Origin: Prostheceraeus crozeri
Lineage: Eukaryota > Platyhelminthes > Polycladida > Euryleptidae
Length of the DNA stretch: 64,000 nt
Direction: 5' to 3'
Assembly (NCBI GenBank): GCA_907163375.1
Contig: CAJQUW010006967.1
Location: 620,001-684,000 of the forward strand
Below the pieces are notes generated by a model. The model ran no database searches and was not told the origin of the DNA. It was given only the letters and a program-made list of their open reading frames with translations. This document shows positions 10,864 to 22,449 of the stretch, in pieces. Numbering within the stretch: the first letter of the stretch is position 1; every line of letters starts with the position of its first letter. Both the position numbers and the translations under genes were made by a program.

Positions 10864-12892
10864 TTACAAATGGCGAGAGTTGTATCGAATTACGCAGTGA
10901 AGAAGATGCGTTCCATAATTTTCATTATTCTGACTTACTTTTCCTCCTGATTTCCACATAGTGTCAAAATCCGAGTGAACAGCTTCTGATGCCTGCTCAC
11001 TAAAGCGTGATAGTCCGCATTTTTTAAGCTTACAAAATTGAATTAAATGCACCACTACAATATGAGCTGCAGTTGTCACAGTCATCCCCGTTTGGAGATA
11101 TAAGTTTTCAAAGGTTTTAACAGAGTTTTCAAAGACAGGACAAAGTTGTTTTCCGAAAGAATGGCCGACAACGTTGTCAAATGCGACTAATGTTGATCCA
11201 AATAGATTTATTAACGATGCTTGATTCGATCTATTACCAATTTCAATTAGGACATGAGCACTTTTCAATAACTTTCGGCACATATTTCCGGTAAATTCCC
11301 CACCGTGATGTTTGGGTTGAACTATTCCAAGCTTGTTTAGCCATTCCTCAGCAATATTGGGAACGGCCGTTTGTAATTCCTTGAATATTTTGTTTACTAC
11401 ACGAAGAAGTAAACGAAGTTCTGGTGGGGGAATCAGTTGTATAAGCATTTCACTATCACTACCTTGGATCATCGGATGATTTACACAACTCCTGAACTCT
11501 TTAGCAGATGCCTTCTCGTTGTACATATGTCGTACATTCATGTAGTCATCAGCATATTTCTTTATCTCACCGATAGTCCTCATTGGATGCGATCTGAATT
11601 TTTCCTTGTCGGAGAATTCCATCTTCGGACAGTTGCAATATACACAGGGAAAATTGCTTGAGTGTGATTGCAGTCCACATAAAATGTTCGCTATTTTCAG
11701 GTCGACTGCACAAACATATTCAAAGTCAATCTCATCGATCTTCAACAGGTTAAGAATTAGCCGTACATTAAAATATGTTTCTTTCACATCGTAACTTGTA
11801 GCAACAATGAGAAGCCTCTTCACACTTGTGTCGAGCATTGTCCTATTGATCAGTTTCTTTGAATCGTTATTGGTATCAGAATTGGACATTATATTCAAGC
11901 AAAACTTAAGACAGCCACCGCCACTATCAATTCCCATTTTAAAGGTGACGGATGCCTTTTCATAGTTTCGCTTTTCACAAACGAAATTAACAAAATCTGT
12001 GATATTTGTACAGTATACAAGATCTTTGGAAACGGTTGAGGTTCCATCCTCGGTGGCAGTACACTCGAATTCACATGTTGTACAACTGAAGAAGTCCAGA
12101 CAGTTAGTATCTCTGTCACGAAGTTTCGATCCAATATCCGATTCAACTGATGCTTTTCCGTGAACACTTCTGACAAATGGAACAAATTTTCGACGAATTT
12201 CGTTGTTATGACGAGGTAGCATTTTGAAATTTCATAATATCATCGATGTTGAATTGAGATGAATCTTTCGTATTATTTGAGAGGACTTTCACTTTTAATG
12301 GATGTGAACCACCGGAGTAGAGACTGCTGATATTGTCAATCGAGGATTTCCTGATAATCGATGATGTGACAGCCTGTTGTGTATTGTCATCACGTGAGTT
12401 TATCATTCTCAACATATTATCACGTAGATTTCTTTGCGTACACTTATGATTGATACCTTTTCCGTATTCTGATTTACAGAAGCTTCATAGCACAATCGGC
12501 ATACTGGTAGGTCTTTCAATGCTTCGTGGGCGACCCTTACTCCGATGAGTTATACAGCCTGATTTCTGGGATACATTGCATATTTCACAGTCACATAATG
12601 GGACAGGATTAGATCTCGTCGTGGTAGTGATGGGCGAAATGTGTATATAATCATAAAGTTCAGGTAGAATTTCGATCTTCTTCTTGCCGGCACTTATATC
12701 AATCAAATCGGATCTGCACTTGCTGCATATGCCACATGGAAATCAATTGTCGGATGGATCATAGTCTTTTCGAAAATATCGTTGTATTCGCTCAAGAACA
12801 ATTGCAGTCAGATTGTATTTAGCTTTGCCACAAATAGCGCAAACTTTACACCGATTTTCCTCATGTGTTAACGCACGCTTCATGTGTGCCAT
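10864..12892 (-). pseudogene. Decayed transposase with RAG1-like N-terminal Cys motifs and a CxxC/Hx4H/E core
   Basis: Start chosen at MAHMKRALTHEENR (12892). About 676 codons in all. The first part is one frame with two TGA codons (12740-12742 and near 12485), both one CpG-type change from CGA. One frameshift near 12222 then leads into an intact 452-codon stretch ending ...VIRYNSRHL. N-terminal motifs in order: CKVCAICG, then FPCGICSKC, then LCDCEIC, then a GRPR-like SKGRPR, then GKGINHKC. This order and spacing match the RAG1 N-terminus as I remember it (CKVCG...FCHNC...CDVC...GGRPR). In the 452-residue core: GIDSGGG (D99), AVDLK (D174), PCVYC (C193/C196), IPPPEL (265-269), FTGNMCRKLL, AHIVVVH (H387/H392) and SEQASEAVH (E409/E413). 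The Hx4H followed about 20 residues later by SE..E resembles RAG1 H937/H942/E962. No RAG2-like ORF is present. Confidence 0.68.
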
Positions 12893-13071
12893 CGTGAAGT
12901 AAGTAAAGAACGTTGACTTGCTTTGTACGTACATTTGAACTAAATTTAGATTTGAAATTCAATTATGTCGCAACCTGTGTCTCAAATTACGACTATGTTA
13001 TTGTCATTATTATAAAACAGTGAAACAGGCTAAATATCTATGTAGCAAACAATGATATCTAGATAGCATAT

Positions 13072-13491
13072 ACTTTTCGATATCTAAAATTAAACAAGTT
13101 TTTAAGGATTCATATGGTATTAAAACATTAGAATCTATCACTATCAAATATTGTGTTATCATTATTAATAAACCTTGAAGCAGGCCAGATATCTATGTAA
13201 AATGGCAAACAAAGCTTCATGCAAGTTGTCAATTCTAGTGGAATATTATTCCCGATATCTAATAAGGTCAGATTTACAATAGCATTAAGTTTGAAGAAAT
13301 TAGTCCAAAAAGTTAGTAGTAAAAAATTGAGGATTTGGACACAATCCGATATCTATGATTTTCTCGCAAGAAGCTCATTCAGGATTTGAACGACATATCA
13401 CATGAGTATCTATGGGTATAGTGTAGTTCAAAAATGAACTTCGTTTTGGGGTCGTATTTTTTATGTTTAGATTCAACTTCCGGTGAACCGT
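13072..13491 (-). repeat. Right terminal inverted repeat of the RAG-related transposon
   Basis: Partner of 10376-10798. The inner boundary lies at CTTTTCGATATCTAAAATTA and the outer end is CCGGTGAACCGT. A partial duplication of the subterminal word GGCCAGATATCTATGTA occurs just inside, near 13029-13060. Confidence 0.88.
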
Positions 13492-13653
13492 TACTCCAAG
13501 TCCAACCATCAGGTATCATGCAATTTGTGGTATCTGTTGATAATGTTGTTTATTTGATTGACCACAAATAACAGAAATGGACGGGGGGAGTTACAAGAAT
13601 CTCGACAGAAGTCATAGTAACAAGAAACATTGACCAACCGGTCTTGGTAGGCC

Positions 13654-14248
13654 TACTTATGGTTTTGGCCCCACATTTTCAAATTTGTCTAAAATCCGCA
13701 GAAATGAATCAATACTTAAAAAACTTTGAGCACGCGTAAGTGATGATATTCTCGTACTTTTTGAATTAAGAGCGATAACTTGAAGTGGTCGATATCAGCA
13801 GTTTGATTTGACTTCTTCTAACCTCGGAGCAGAAAGCACTTGAGGTTAACAAAATCATTTCGTGAAGACTTAGTGAAGACCCGACAACTCGTGAAGTAAT
13901 GATGACCAGGCCGTCATCCCTTACATCAACATTTTTAACTTAAAAAAGGGCGTGACAAGGTAGTAGTCGTGGGAAGATTTCAAATAACAGTGGATGAGAC
14001 GAAGAGGGAGAGAGAACGATGCTCACACGAGACGAACAACAGACGAAGTCAGATCAAGCTGTTGACATCGCTACACTTCACGTTATCGTCTCTAACGCAA
14101 AAAGTACTTGTCCGATCTGCATAAACTTTTGCATGTGGATAGAAAATATACTTACGTACATCTAACTGAAGTTTGGTGACGATTGATACATTTCTGTAGA
14201 TTTTAGACAATTTTGAAAACGTGTGGGGAGATAACCCATAAGTACCCC
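13654..14248. mobile_element. Foldback MITE, family with GTACTTATGGGTTATCTCCCC ends (copy 1)
   Basis: The left arm (13654-~13830) and right arm (~14045-14248) are inverted repeats of each other: TTTCAAATTTGTCTAAAATC against GATTTTAGACAATTTTGAAA, and GATAACTTGAAGTG against CACTTCACGTTATC. A spacer of about 200 bp lies between. A second copy, including the spacer, lies in opposite orientation at 49345-49975. The minus-strand ORF here is a shadow of the arm. Confidence 0.75.
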
Positions 14249-15991
14249 TTTCTTTACCGCTTTCTCTCTCCCTCTCCACTTCCCTCCTTTACTCCCATGC
14301 TTCTCCCCCTTGTACAGTATTGGGAATACTCAATACAAGATTTTGCCCAACCTTGAATACGTCGTGGACTACTTCTGCATAATACCCTCATTAGTTCGGC
14401 GTTCTGTCTATGTGATCCATAGCATGAGACGCCAGAATTGCATTTCAGAAGGATTGATGAACCTTTCGTCGATTTTGAGCATCGTCCATCCGTATGCGCC
14501 GTGTGATAGAACTGACCATACTAACTGCATTAAGTTCTAACTATGGTTTCTTTTTCAAATGCATGGCCAAGTGATAAGTCTTTACAAATTGTTATTGTTG
14601 AGCACATTCGATGTATCCTCGCTCGCACACAAGGTTTGAAGTTGTAGTTCAGTAAGTTTAAATATTAACCAGTATGGTTAGATTAATTGATTGAATCTAT
14701 CACTTACAACTTCCAATGATAGAATGATCCACAAAGTTATGCTGTCATGTAGCCTTATTGCAGAATGAAATGAAAATAAAGCAATGTGATAAAGAAAAAC
14801 GTAGTCTACATACAATTAAAATTGCGCTGAAGTCCACTCCTCAGACTATCCTATTTGCCATAACGTACTATATGTGAATTATGAATCATTTTAAGTCAAA
14901 TGTGACAGTCCTTCTTTCTAAACACCCATTTAATGAACATGAAGCCCTAAGCTGATTGTTCGTCAATTTGACCATGTTTCCCCGAAGATTTGATGTGTCA
15001 AATGACTGTGAAAATGCGATGTTGATTTCTCGCATGCCGCTGAATCGCCTGGTGAAGGAGCTGAGATCACTATAGAGAAATAAGTAAGAGTTTACTTATG
15101 CTATCGAAAATCATCAATTTCACCAATGGCAAATATACAATTCACAAAAAATTGAGTACATAAGACTGGAGAATAAAACCATATTTTGTTCTGAAACTCA
15201 TGTAACCCTTGTACCAGATGTCAGATGATCCAGGATAAGAGGAACATTTTCCGTTTCCATCAACCGAAGACCAAATCTAAAAATGAAAGAAAATCTAGTC
15301 AGCGTCCCATATTAAACCACTACTAAAAATTTACAAATTATTGTCTTGAAGCGATGATCGAACTTTGAAGCATTGACTAGATATTTTTCTGGTGGAGATT
15401 TGGCCATATATGGTCGAGATAAAGTGCTCCCTTTAACGTGAAGCATCTGCACCTCAAAGATTAAGTCGGGTGTTTGTTGGAGCAGGAAGCCTCATTAAGA
15501 AAAGTCATTTGAGGAGCCTAATTAGGGGAAGTCTAAGGAGCACTGTCAGAAGATCGGTTGGTATGCCGATGCATAAAACAATCTTTTCATATCTATTTAA
15601 CATTTTGTCTCAGTTGTCTCTTTGCGTCATGGCTTACTTTTAGTAGGATTTCTTGTTTTAGGATATGCAGAATAATTCAGGCCACGTGTAGTGGTCCTAA
15701 GATTTGTGAAGGAAGACAGTCTGAAAAGTACGTCTTATAGTCCTGGTAAGAAGAAAGATACAATGTTCCAAGCTTGCTAATGGGCCATTTACAATTCTGC
15801 TTTGAATAAGTTATTTTGCAGTTTATCAGACTCTGTCAGAAAACTCGACCAAGTCTGAAGTCTTAATCTGATCAACATGCAGCACATGGAGCAATTGTAG
15901 TATGCACAATACCTGATTCGACTAACTCCTGTTCAGAAAGCGACGCTTTTAGCCACTTTCAGTGAGAATCCAGAATATCAATTCAATGTCG
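14249..15991. other. No recognisable feature
   Basis: Short ORFs only. No terminal repeats, domain motifs or simple repeats that I can support. Confidence 0.4.
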
Positions 15992-16059
15992 CTTTCAAGT
16001 AGTATTGTAAATGACAATAATTACCGGCAATGTTACCGCTTGTTGTCAATTATTACCCA

Positions 16060-16805
16060 AGTACCATCGGTAATAATTTCAGGTAATTTTTGAAGCTTCG
16101 ATTTGATTTCAAGGAAAATTATTATTTCTATCAAATAGATTTTCCCTAAGTTCATTCGCATTCTGATAAGCAAGCTTCGTTATATTGTCATTTTTTTCTG
16201 GAATTTAATGTTACCTGTGTTTGAAATCATCTTGCTGAATCCTAATAACGGCTCAAAATATCTGGCATCAAACGAAAAATTGTTTAATCGGCAACTCAAT
16301 AAAACCAGTCCAAAATTAAATAAAATTATGTTCATAATTTCCTTCTGTAGGCGATTCTTTCTGAAGGGATTAAATGGAGTAATGTGAAATAGGGTAAGTC
16401 CACCAACCCATTTCCATCAAAGTCAAAGCAATATTAGAAAGTGGTCATTATTTGCACTTCCGAAGTTGCAGCAATAATGGCCTTTGGATATTCAACTGAC
16501 CATGTGTTCGATATAAATGATGTTTCTCAATATAAAAGATTTCAATTTCCAGAGTATTACATCGAAATTAATTCTTCTGCAGGGCAGGGCCCCAACTCTC
16601 CAAAGTCAGTAAATAATTTGTAGCAATTTTAAATACAGCAGTTCGCTTATAATTATTATCATTAATAGTATGTAAATAATTGAGCTTCGACTGAGCAACC
16701 GGAAGTCAAAGCATAGCCTATTGCTATATCATGCTAGAACTAGCACTATTTTGATTCTATTACCAATAGGAACTTTAAGTAGCTTGCAACTTTGACAAGA
16801 TTCTG
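16060..16805 (+). repeat. Internal direct repeat, first copy (inside the 16000-19701 hAT)
   Basis: About 740 bp matching 17830-18525 in the same orientation. Shared landmarks in order: TTGAAGCTTCGATTTGATTTC, AGCAAGCTTCGTTAT, AACGGCTCAAAAT, GGGTAAGTCCA, CAGGGCCCCAACTCTCCAAA and GCATAGCCTATTGCTATATC. Many substitutions and small indels imply an old duplication. Confidence 0.85.
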
Positions 16806-17829
16806 AAAAATTTGTGACATGACGTCAGTTTTAAATGGAACACATTGTAATGAAATGTTTGCGATCATCAAATTGTATGAAAATCTGAATACGATGTAAT
16901 ATTGCGCTTGCAATAGTATTTGCTCAATCACTCAGCTTAAGCAGAATATCTAATATCGGATGTGAATGCGCTCAAAATAGTTTTCATGAATCATTTAGAA
17001 TTCGACGGCTCTGAATCAGTCTGCTCAGTGATTTAGTCTTATCTCAAATTTTCGAAATCAAAATTCAATATTGTCTCTAGCATTTCTTTTATCAATTCTC
17101 TAGGAGAGAAGGTTTTCTCATCTTTTACAATTTGTTGATTTACATCAAATACAACATGTCTGCAGTATTAATGTAATTAATTTGTATTATACCTATACTG
17201 ATGGCCACTCAATTTCTTGAAAGTATCCTTCGCAGTCCTCCCTGGCAAGCAATGGATAGACAATAGAATTATCGGTTTGCTTGGACTCCTGGCCTTGTAT
17301 AAAATGCCAAACTATTCTATCAATACATTTACATGCAGGCCTATATCATCCTTACTCATCGATTATTAGAATTTCAATTACACGATTAAATAAAAGCAAT
17401 CTATTAAAAGCATGTTTGTCTTAAGCACTGTTTAATCACAATTAGAAAAGACGAGTTGAAAGTAGACTACATTTCAAAAAGCCTGCTCAAAAACAAGGTT
17501 TTGCAATGTGGGGTCTATTGCTTATACACTGAACACATTGCCAAGACAATAAAAATTTGGCCAGGTATCGCACTTAACAAGATCTAAAAATTGTTAGAGG
17601 CCTTTTTAATCAAGAAATATCAACCAAAATGAAACAAATAAGATCAGGGACTAAACGAGACAATTGGTTTAGCTGTGACTTAGCTATGCTTGCTCACTTG
17701 CTTACTTTACCATGACTTCTTTTGTTGACATTGTTCATGCCCATCACATAGCTTTTTCATGTTATTTTGATTTTAAATTTTGTATGAATGATCTGTGAAT
17801 AGTTTAATTGCCGATGTTGCAAATGGTAA

Positions 17830-18525
17830 TCATTACCGGTAGTTCTTGAAGTTTCGATTTGATTTCAAAGCAATTTATTATATCACATAGATTTTCCTAT
17901 AGTTAATTTGCATTTTGGTTAGCAAGCTTCGTTATTGTTGTTTTTTATGGAATTTGATGTTCCTTGAAATCATCTTGTTAAATCCTATTAACGGCTCAAA
18001 ATGTCTGGCATCAAAAGAAAAATTGCAAAATCTGTAACTCAACAAAGTTAGTCTGCGAAATTAAATCAATTTATTCTCATTCCTTCATTAATGAAGGTGA
18101 TTATGCTCGAAATGAAATATATGTGAAATAGGGTAAGTCCACTAACCCAGTTTCAACAAAGTCAGAAAGCACAGTGGTGATTAATTACACCTCCGAAGTT
18201 GCAACAATAACGGCCTTTGGCTATTTTATTGACTTTATGTTCTATATATGTATATGATGTTTCTCAATATAAAATATTTCAATATCCAGAATATTCCATC
18301 GAAATTAATTCTTTTGCACAGCAGGGCCCCAACTCTCCAAAGTCAGTAAATAATTTGTAGCAATGTTAAATACATCAGTTCGCTTGTAATTATCATCATT
18401 TATGCTCGTTAGTAGGTGAATAAATATGGCATAGCCTATTGCTATATCATGCTAGAACTAGCATTATTTTGATTCTATTCCCAATAAGAACTATAATCAG
18501 CTTGCAACTTTGACAAGATAAATTC
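17830..18525 (+). repeat. Internal direct repeat, second copy (inside the 16000-19701 hAT)
   Basis: Partner of 16060-16805, offset about 1.74 kb. Ends together with its partner at AGCTTGCAACTTTGACAAGA. The duplication explains much of the unusual length of the host element. Confidence 0.85.
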
Positions 18526-19929
18526 TGATTATCTCTGTTGTTAGGAAACAGATCACTTTCTATCAATCCAACTTCGTTTCCTTTCGTTGATGGATTTTCT
18601 GCCTCTATAAGTATGCTAAATTTTTACCATCAAAATTACCATACTTTTGTTATTATGAAACTCTTTGACGGATTCTGCCAACTGGTGGACGGCTAAACGA
18701 TAAAAAATCCTCGCTGGAAATGATAATCTAGAGAAATCAATTTCATAAACGCAAGGCCACTTCGCACTATCAATTTCAGAAACTATTTTGAATTTCCTAG
18801 TCGAGCAGTCTTTTCAAACGTTTAGTCAGACACACATAATCTATGCAGTGCGTCTTTGTTTCTACCATAGAGTTTGTATTTAGCCCAACTTTTTATTTTC
18901 TTCATGTATGCCAAAAAGAGGAAAGAAGATTAGATCAAAACAGGCTTTAGCTATGTCAGATAACAAATATTGGACATTGCCTATGTACAAGCAATGAAGC
19001 CAACTTTCTAACCACTAGAACAATACTTTTGTAAACAAACATCATTTTTACGATTCTTAGATCCTAAATATAATATAAATTCGCTGATTTGATCAGCAAT
19101 TGTAGATTTTGTCGAAAAGTATATGAGACCATGTAACCATAGATATTGATTCTGTTTTCGCAATCTGTTGTCAATTTCATTTTTAATTGATGCTAATTTT
19201 TATTTACTGTAATCTGGTTAACATCGATGTTGGACTTCATAGAACATCAAAAATAATATAGCCTACAGTATTTCACATTTGTTGAAAATTGTGGAGTCGG
19301 CTTTTGAATTTTAGCATCTCAGTTGTTCAAAGTCATTGAAATCCAAATAAATGAGTTCTCTAATACGGAAAACTTTTCGATGAAACGGAGTTTACAATTT
19401 GCGAAGGAGTTATCAAATTATCTGTCCCCATTTCCACTCCGATAGCTAATGCAATAGGCCTGTATCCGAAGTAATTGAATCCTGAAACTTAGTAGGCCTC
19501 GGATCATTGCAATCTCGGACAAAATGGGCATAAGACTCTATATGAAATAGTAGAAGCTGGTCCATTTGCAATGGTTTTCTTTTAAATCACCAAAATTATG
19601 GAAATCATTGTCTCTCAAAAATTACCGACTTTTTGAAAATTGACCAGCAATAATCACCGGTAATTTTTGAATCAAACATTACCGATAAATTTACAACACT
19701 ACTTTCAAGTCGCAGAGAACGGGGTCGGGAAGAGGCCTCGAATAAAGAAAATTATTTAAATAATTTTTCGCCCACCGAAGTGGACCGATTCGCATTTTTC
19801 TCAAATCGAATCTCGAAGGTTCGAAAGTCCCTGTTTTGCATGGATATATCAGTTTTTCTTGTTGCTTGACTTAATTTTGTTTTGACTTGTAATTAATTTT
19901 GGTCTTCATTATGAAAAATGCGATGTTGT

Positions 19930-21219
19930 CAGTGGCGTCTTCTCCGTACCTGCGAGGCCTTCGGCGCATCCTCAAAAATTATTTAACAACAATTATAAAA
20001 AAGAAAAGTGTCATCATTCATTTAAATTCGATAGCATCTCGTGATAGCTGTGCACATCTTTCCATCTGAAAATCAGACTCTCAACCTCAAGAGTGAACAG
20101 TTTTGCAGCACGTGCTTGAATCACAGCTGTTTTCTTGAAACAATTAGACACACAAGCTAGTCGTGTGTTCAGACGGAGCACTGATGTTCAGACAACGAAA
20201 GAGAGTTGTGTGCGTGTGATATTGGCTTTCCCGATAGACATAATGCTTTACCTTCTCCAATTTTTGCAATGAAATTCTACGCAATTCTTGATCAAGGCGC
20301 GGTGCCTAAATATAGTAAGGGAAACGCAACACAATTGTTCCTCGTCGAATAAAGGACTTGTCATAATTAAGAAATCTGGAGAAAAGTCCTTCTGATTGAT
20401 GGTATGTCTTATATTAAATTGGCAAGGCCTTTCAGCCGTCACCGACGTTCATCTTCAGGCAACTCAGATGACTGAAGATGACCTTCGGTGACGGCTGAAA
20501 GGCCTTGCCAATTTAATATAAGACATACCATCAATCAGAAGGACTTTTCTCCAGATCTCACAATTGTTCCTAGCTTCGCTTAATGTGAGAGATGCCACTA
20601 CGTTAACAGTAGCAGATGGATGACGTTCAGACAAGACTGCGATCAGATGATGAGTGTTCTCCAATGAATGCAGATTAATACATCTGACTCGAACACCCAG
20701 ATTCGGTAGAATTCCATAATTTGTTTTACGTGATTGATGTGACGCTGTGTTTAGTACTGCAGATGAGATCATACCACGCCTTTCGTCCCAAGGGAATATA
20801 CTGAGAAGATGACAGTTGTCAAGCAAGGTAGGCCAACACCTGATATAAAATTGAAAGTACTCACACAGAAAGAAATAAGAAATACACAGGACATTTTAAT
20901 GCATCAAAATTTCAAACATGTGAGCGGCTGACCGGCCGTGAGAAACACAAGAAACTGTTGACCTCCTTTTTTTCTCGAGAAAATGTGGTCTGGACAGAGA
21001 GGGGATATAGTTATCTCAGCACCTTGAGTAAGGCGGTTAAGCGACATGAGCAATCACTTCTCTGCGCACTTTCACTTGACCTTAAAAAATGTTCAGAAAA
21101 TTGTTATTAAAAATTCAGCTTTTATGAAAATTAATGTTGTAACATAAAGAAGTCTGGCATAGAAATAGTATTCCAATGCCGAGTGAAGGCCTATGGTCAT
21201 GGAGTACGCGACGCCACTG
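19930..21219 (+). mobile_element. Non-autonomous hAT element with CAGTGGCGT ends and 8-bp TSD
   Basis: The left end is CAGTGGCGTCTTCTCCG (19930) and the right end is GCGACGCCACTG (ends 21219). The flanks GATGTTGT (19922-19929) and AATGTTGT (21220-21227) match in 7 of 8 bases. CAGTGGCGT is a typical hAT terminus. No transposase ORF is visible. A related left end occurs at 49038 (CAGTGGAGTTGTCTCCG followed by the same CTGCAAGGCCTTC). It carries the hairpin at 20374-20556. Confidence 0.75.
20374..20556. repeat. Near-perfect 183-bp hairpin inside the 19930 hAT
   Basis: The arms run from ATCTGGAGAAAAGTCCTTCT to its exact complement AGAAGGACTTTTCTCCAGAT, through GTATGTCTTATATTAAATTGG and CCTTTCAGCCGTCACCGA, closing at CATCTTCAGG...CTGAAGATG. 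Almost no mismatches, so the arms are young or maintained. The word ACAATTGTTCCT lies on both sides of the hairpin, at about 20331 and about 20561. The two minus-strand ORFs that overlap it are palindrome shadows. Confidence 0.88.
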
Positions 21220-21227
21220 AATGTTGT

Positions 21228-22449
21228 TCATATCATCATTTCTGCTTTGAAGTGTCTGGTGGGACATTATAGACCATCCATCCACAAAAACCACTGTAAG
21301 TCTAAAACATACAAGAAAACTTGATTCCGTTCTTCTTAAACTTTAATTTGTTATCAATATAGGCCCCTTACTTCCCTATTTGAAATTATAAATGCATTAC
21401 ACAGTGTTGGTTCAAAAGTTTTGTTTATTCCTACCAGCTGCCTGAGAACTGAGATTTTTTGATGCAATTTGGTGAGTTCAAGCAAACAGACAGTCCATGT
21501 CGACCCAATGTCATCACAGTTTTGTAGACCTCTGGCTCTGACAATGGGGCGCTCTGCATAACTTTCTCTCTCCCCCGCGACAAAGCAATTAACCGCTAGC
21601 TTCTGTCGAACAACGCCTCGAATTTGACTGCCGGTTGCTACTCAATCGGTTGCGAGAGTGAAAGGGGATTACAGCCAAAATATTTTGATTGCATCTAAAA
21701 ATAAAAATTAGATAAGATCAAATCTGACTCTTCCTTATCAACAAAATACTTATCAACATAGTACCATATATCAACATACTATCAACATAATACTAATTAG
21801 AAGAAAATACTGCTAGAATATTTCAAATAAGGTCTCAATATGTTGAAATTGCTTATCTGTTAAAGATCGGGACTATCTCAGGCAATCTTTGACATGTTCA
21901 AGCACGATAAAGGAAAATCGATGTAGTTCCGATATTTTTGAAGATAGATCTAGAGATGGGTGTTCAGAGAAAATACCCTGCGTAACTTCATCGATCAGCC
22001 CTAAATAGCCCTTGACGACTTTGTTTACAAACTGCTCATGCAGAGAATACACACCGGCATATTAGAATATCAGAAACGTATATTTTTTCAAATGAAAATT
22101 GAACATAATAATTGTAACATGGAAATTACAAAGCCAGCATTATGGTTAGAAAACAGTTAAGAAAAGTATTGCGGTCAATTGTATGCAATAAAATTTCTGG
22201 CGACCCCTGACTTGAATTGTTGCTGCATTTTGAAGCTGAATGAAATCTCGAGTTTCCTATAGTGAAACATCGTGTTATCCTATATATACTTTACCTTATA
22301 AGTCCATATATATGTCATCATATAGGTAAATTCCAACCGTCCTCAGTCCACATTAAGTACCAATAAAATACTCAAATGTCAGAAAATGTTTAATGTAGTT
22401 TCAAAATTTCTTTATAAAAGGAAAGGTTTCATCAATGATCTCAGGAATT
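21228..22449. other. No recognisable feature; downstream flank of the MATE gene
   Basis: AT-rich with no supported ORF. It should contain the 3' UTR of the minus-strand MATE gene, but I found no convincing AATAAA on the minus strand close to the stop codon. Confidence 0.4.

Larger units (their letters stand above)
10376..13491 (-). mobile_element. RAG1-N-terminus-related DNA transposon (N-RAG-TP type) with ~420-bp TIRs
   Basis: A 3.1-kb unit bounded by long, nearly identical inverted repeats (10376-10798 and 13072-13491) that begin ACGGTTCACCGGAAGTTGA. The flanks TACC (10372-10375) and TACT (13492-13495) could be a decayed 4-bp target duplication, with 3 of 4 bases matching. It encodes one minus-strand transposase-like protein, described separately. 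From memory, Panchin and Moroz described Aplysia elements called N-RAG-TP whose protein resembles the N-terminal part of vertebrate RAG1, and the N-terminal motifs here fit that description. Placement near the Chapaev/CMC or Transib/RAG branch is my inference. The TIRs look about 97-98% alike by eye, implying a fairly recent insertion, although the reading frame is broken. Confidence 0.72.
16000..19701 (+). mobile_element. Long non-autonomous hAT element with perfect 8-bp TSD (TAGTG family, copy 1)
   Basis: CTTTCAAG precedes the element at 15992-15999 and is repeated exactly at 19702-19709. The ends are TAGTATTGTAAATGAC on the left and, read outward-in, TAGTGTTGTAAATTTATCGG on the right. The 8-bp duplication with an nTnnnnAn pattern and TAGTG-type ends are hAT hallmarks. 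Subterminal regions are full of TTACCGGTAA-like palindromes, also typical of hAT binding sites. The 3.7-kb interior has no ORF over about 60 codons and no recognisable transposase. It carries a large internal direct duplication, described separately. A short relative with the same ends and the TSD CTTTGGAG lies at 34208-34705. Confidence 0.8.

Noticed and set aside
13072-13491. RSS-like heptamer/nonamer at the TIR ends of the RAG-related element
   Set aside because: CACGGTT is present at the left flank only. The right end has TAACGGTT, and no nonamer at 12/23 spacing could be seen.
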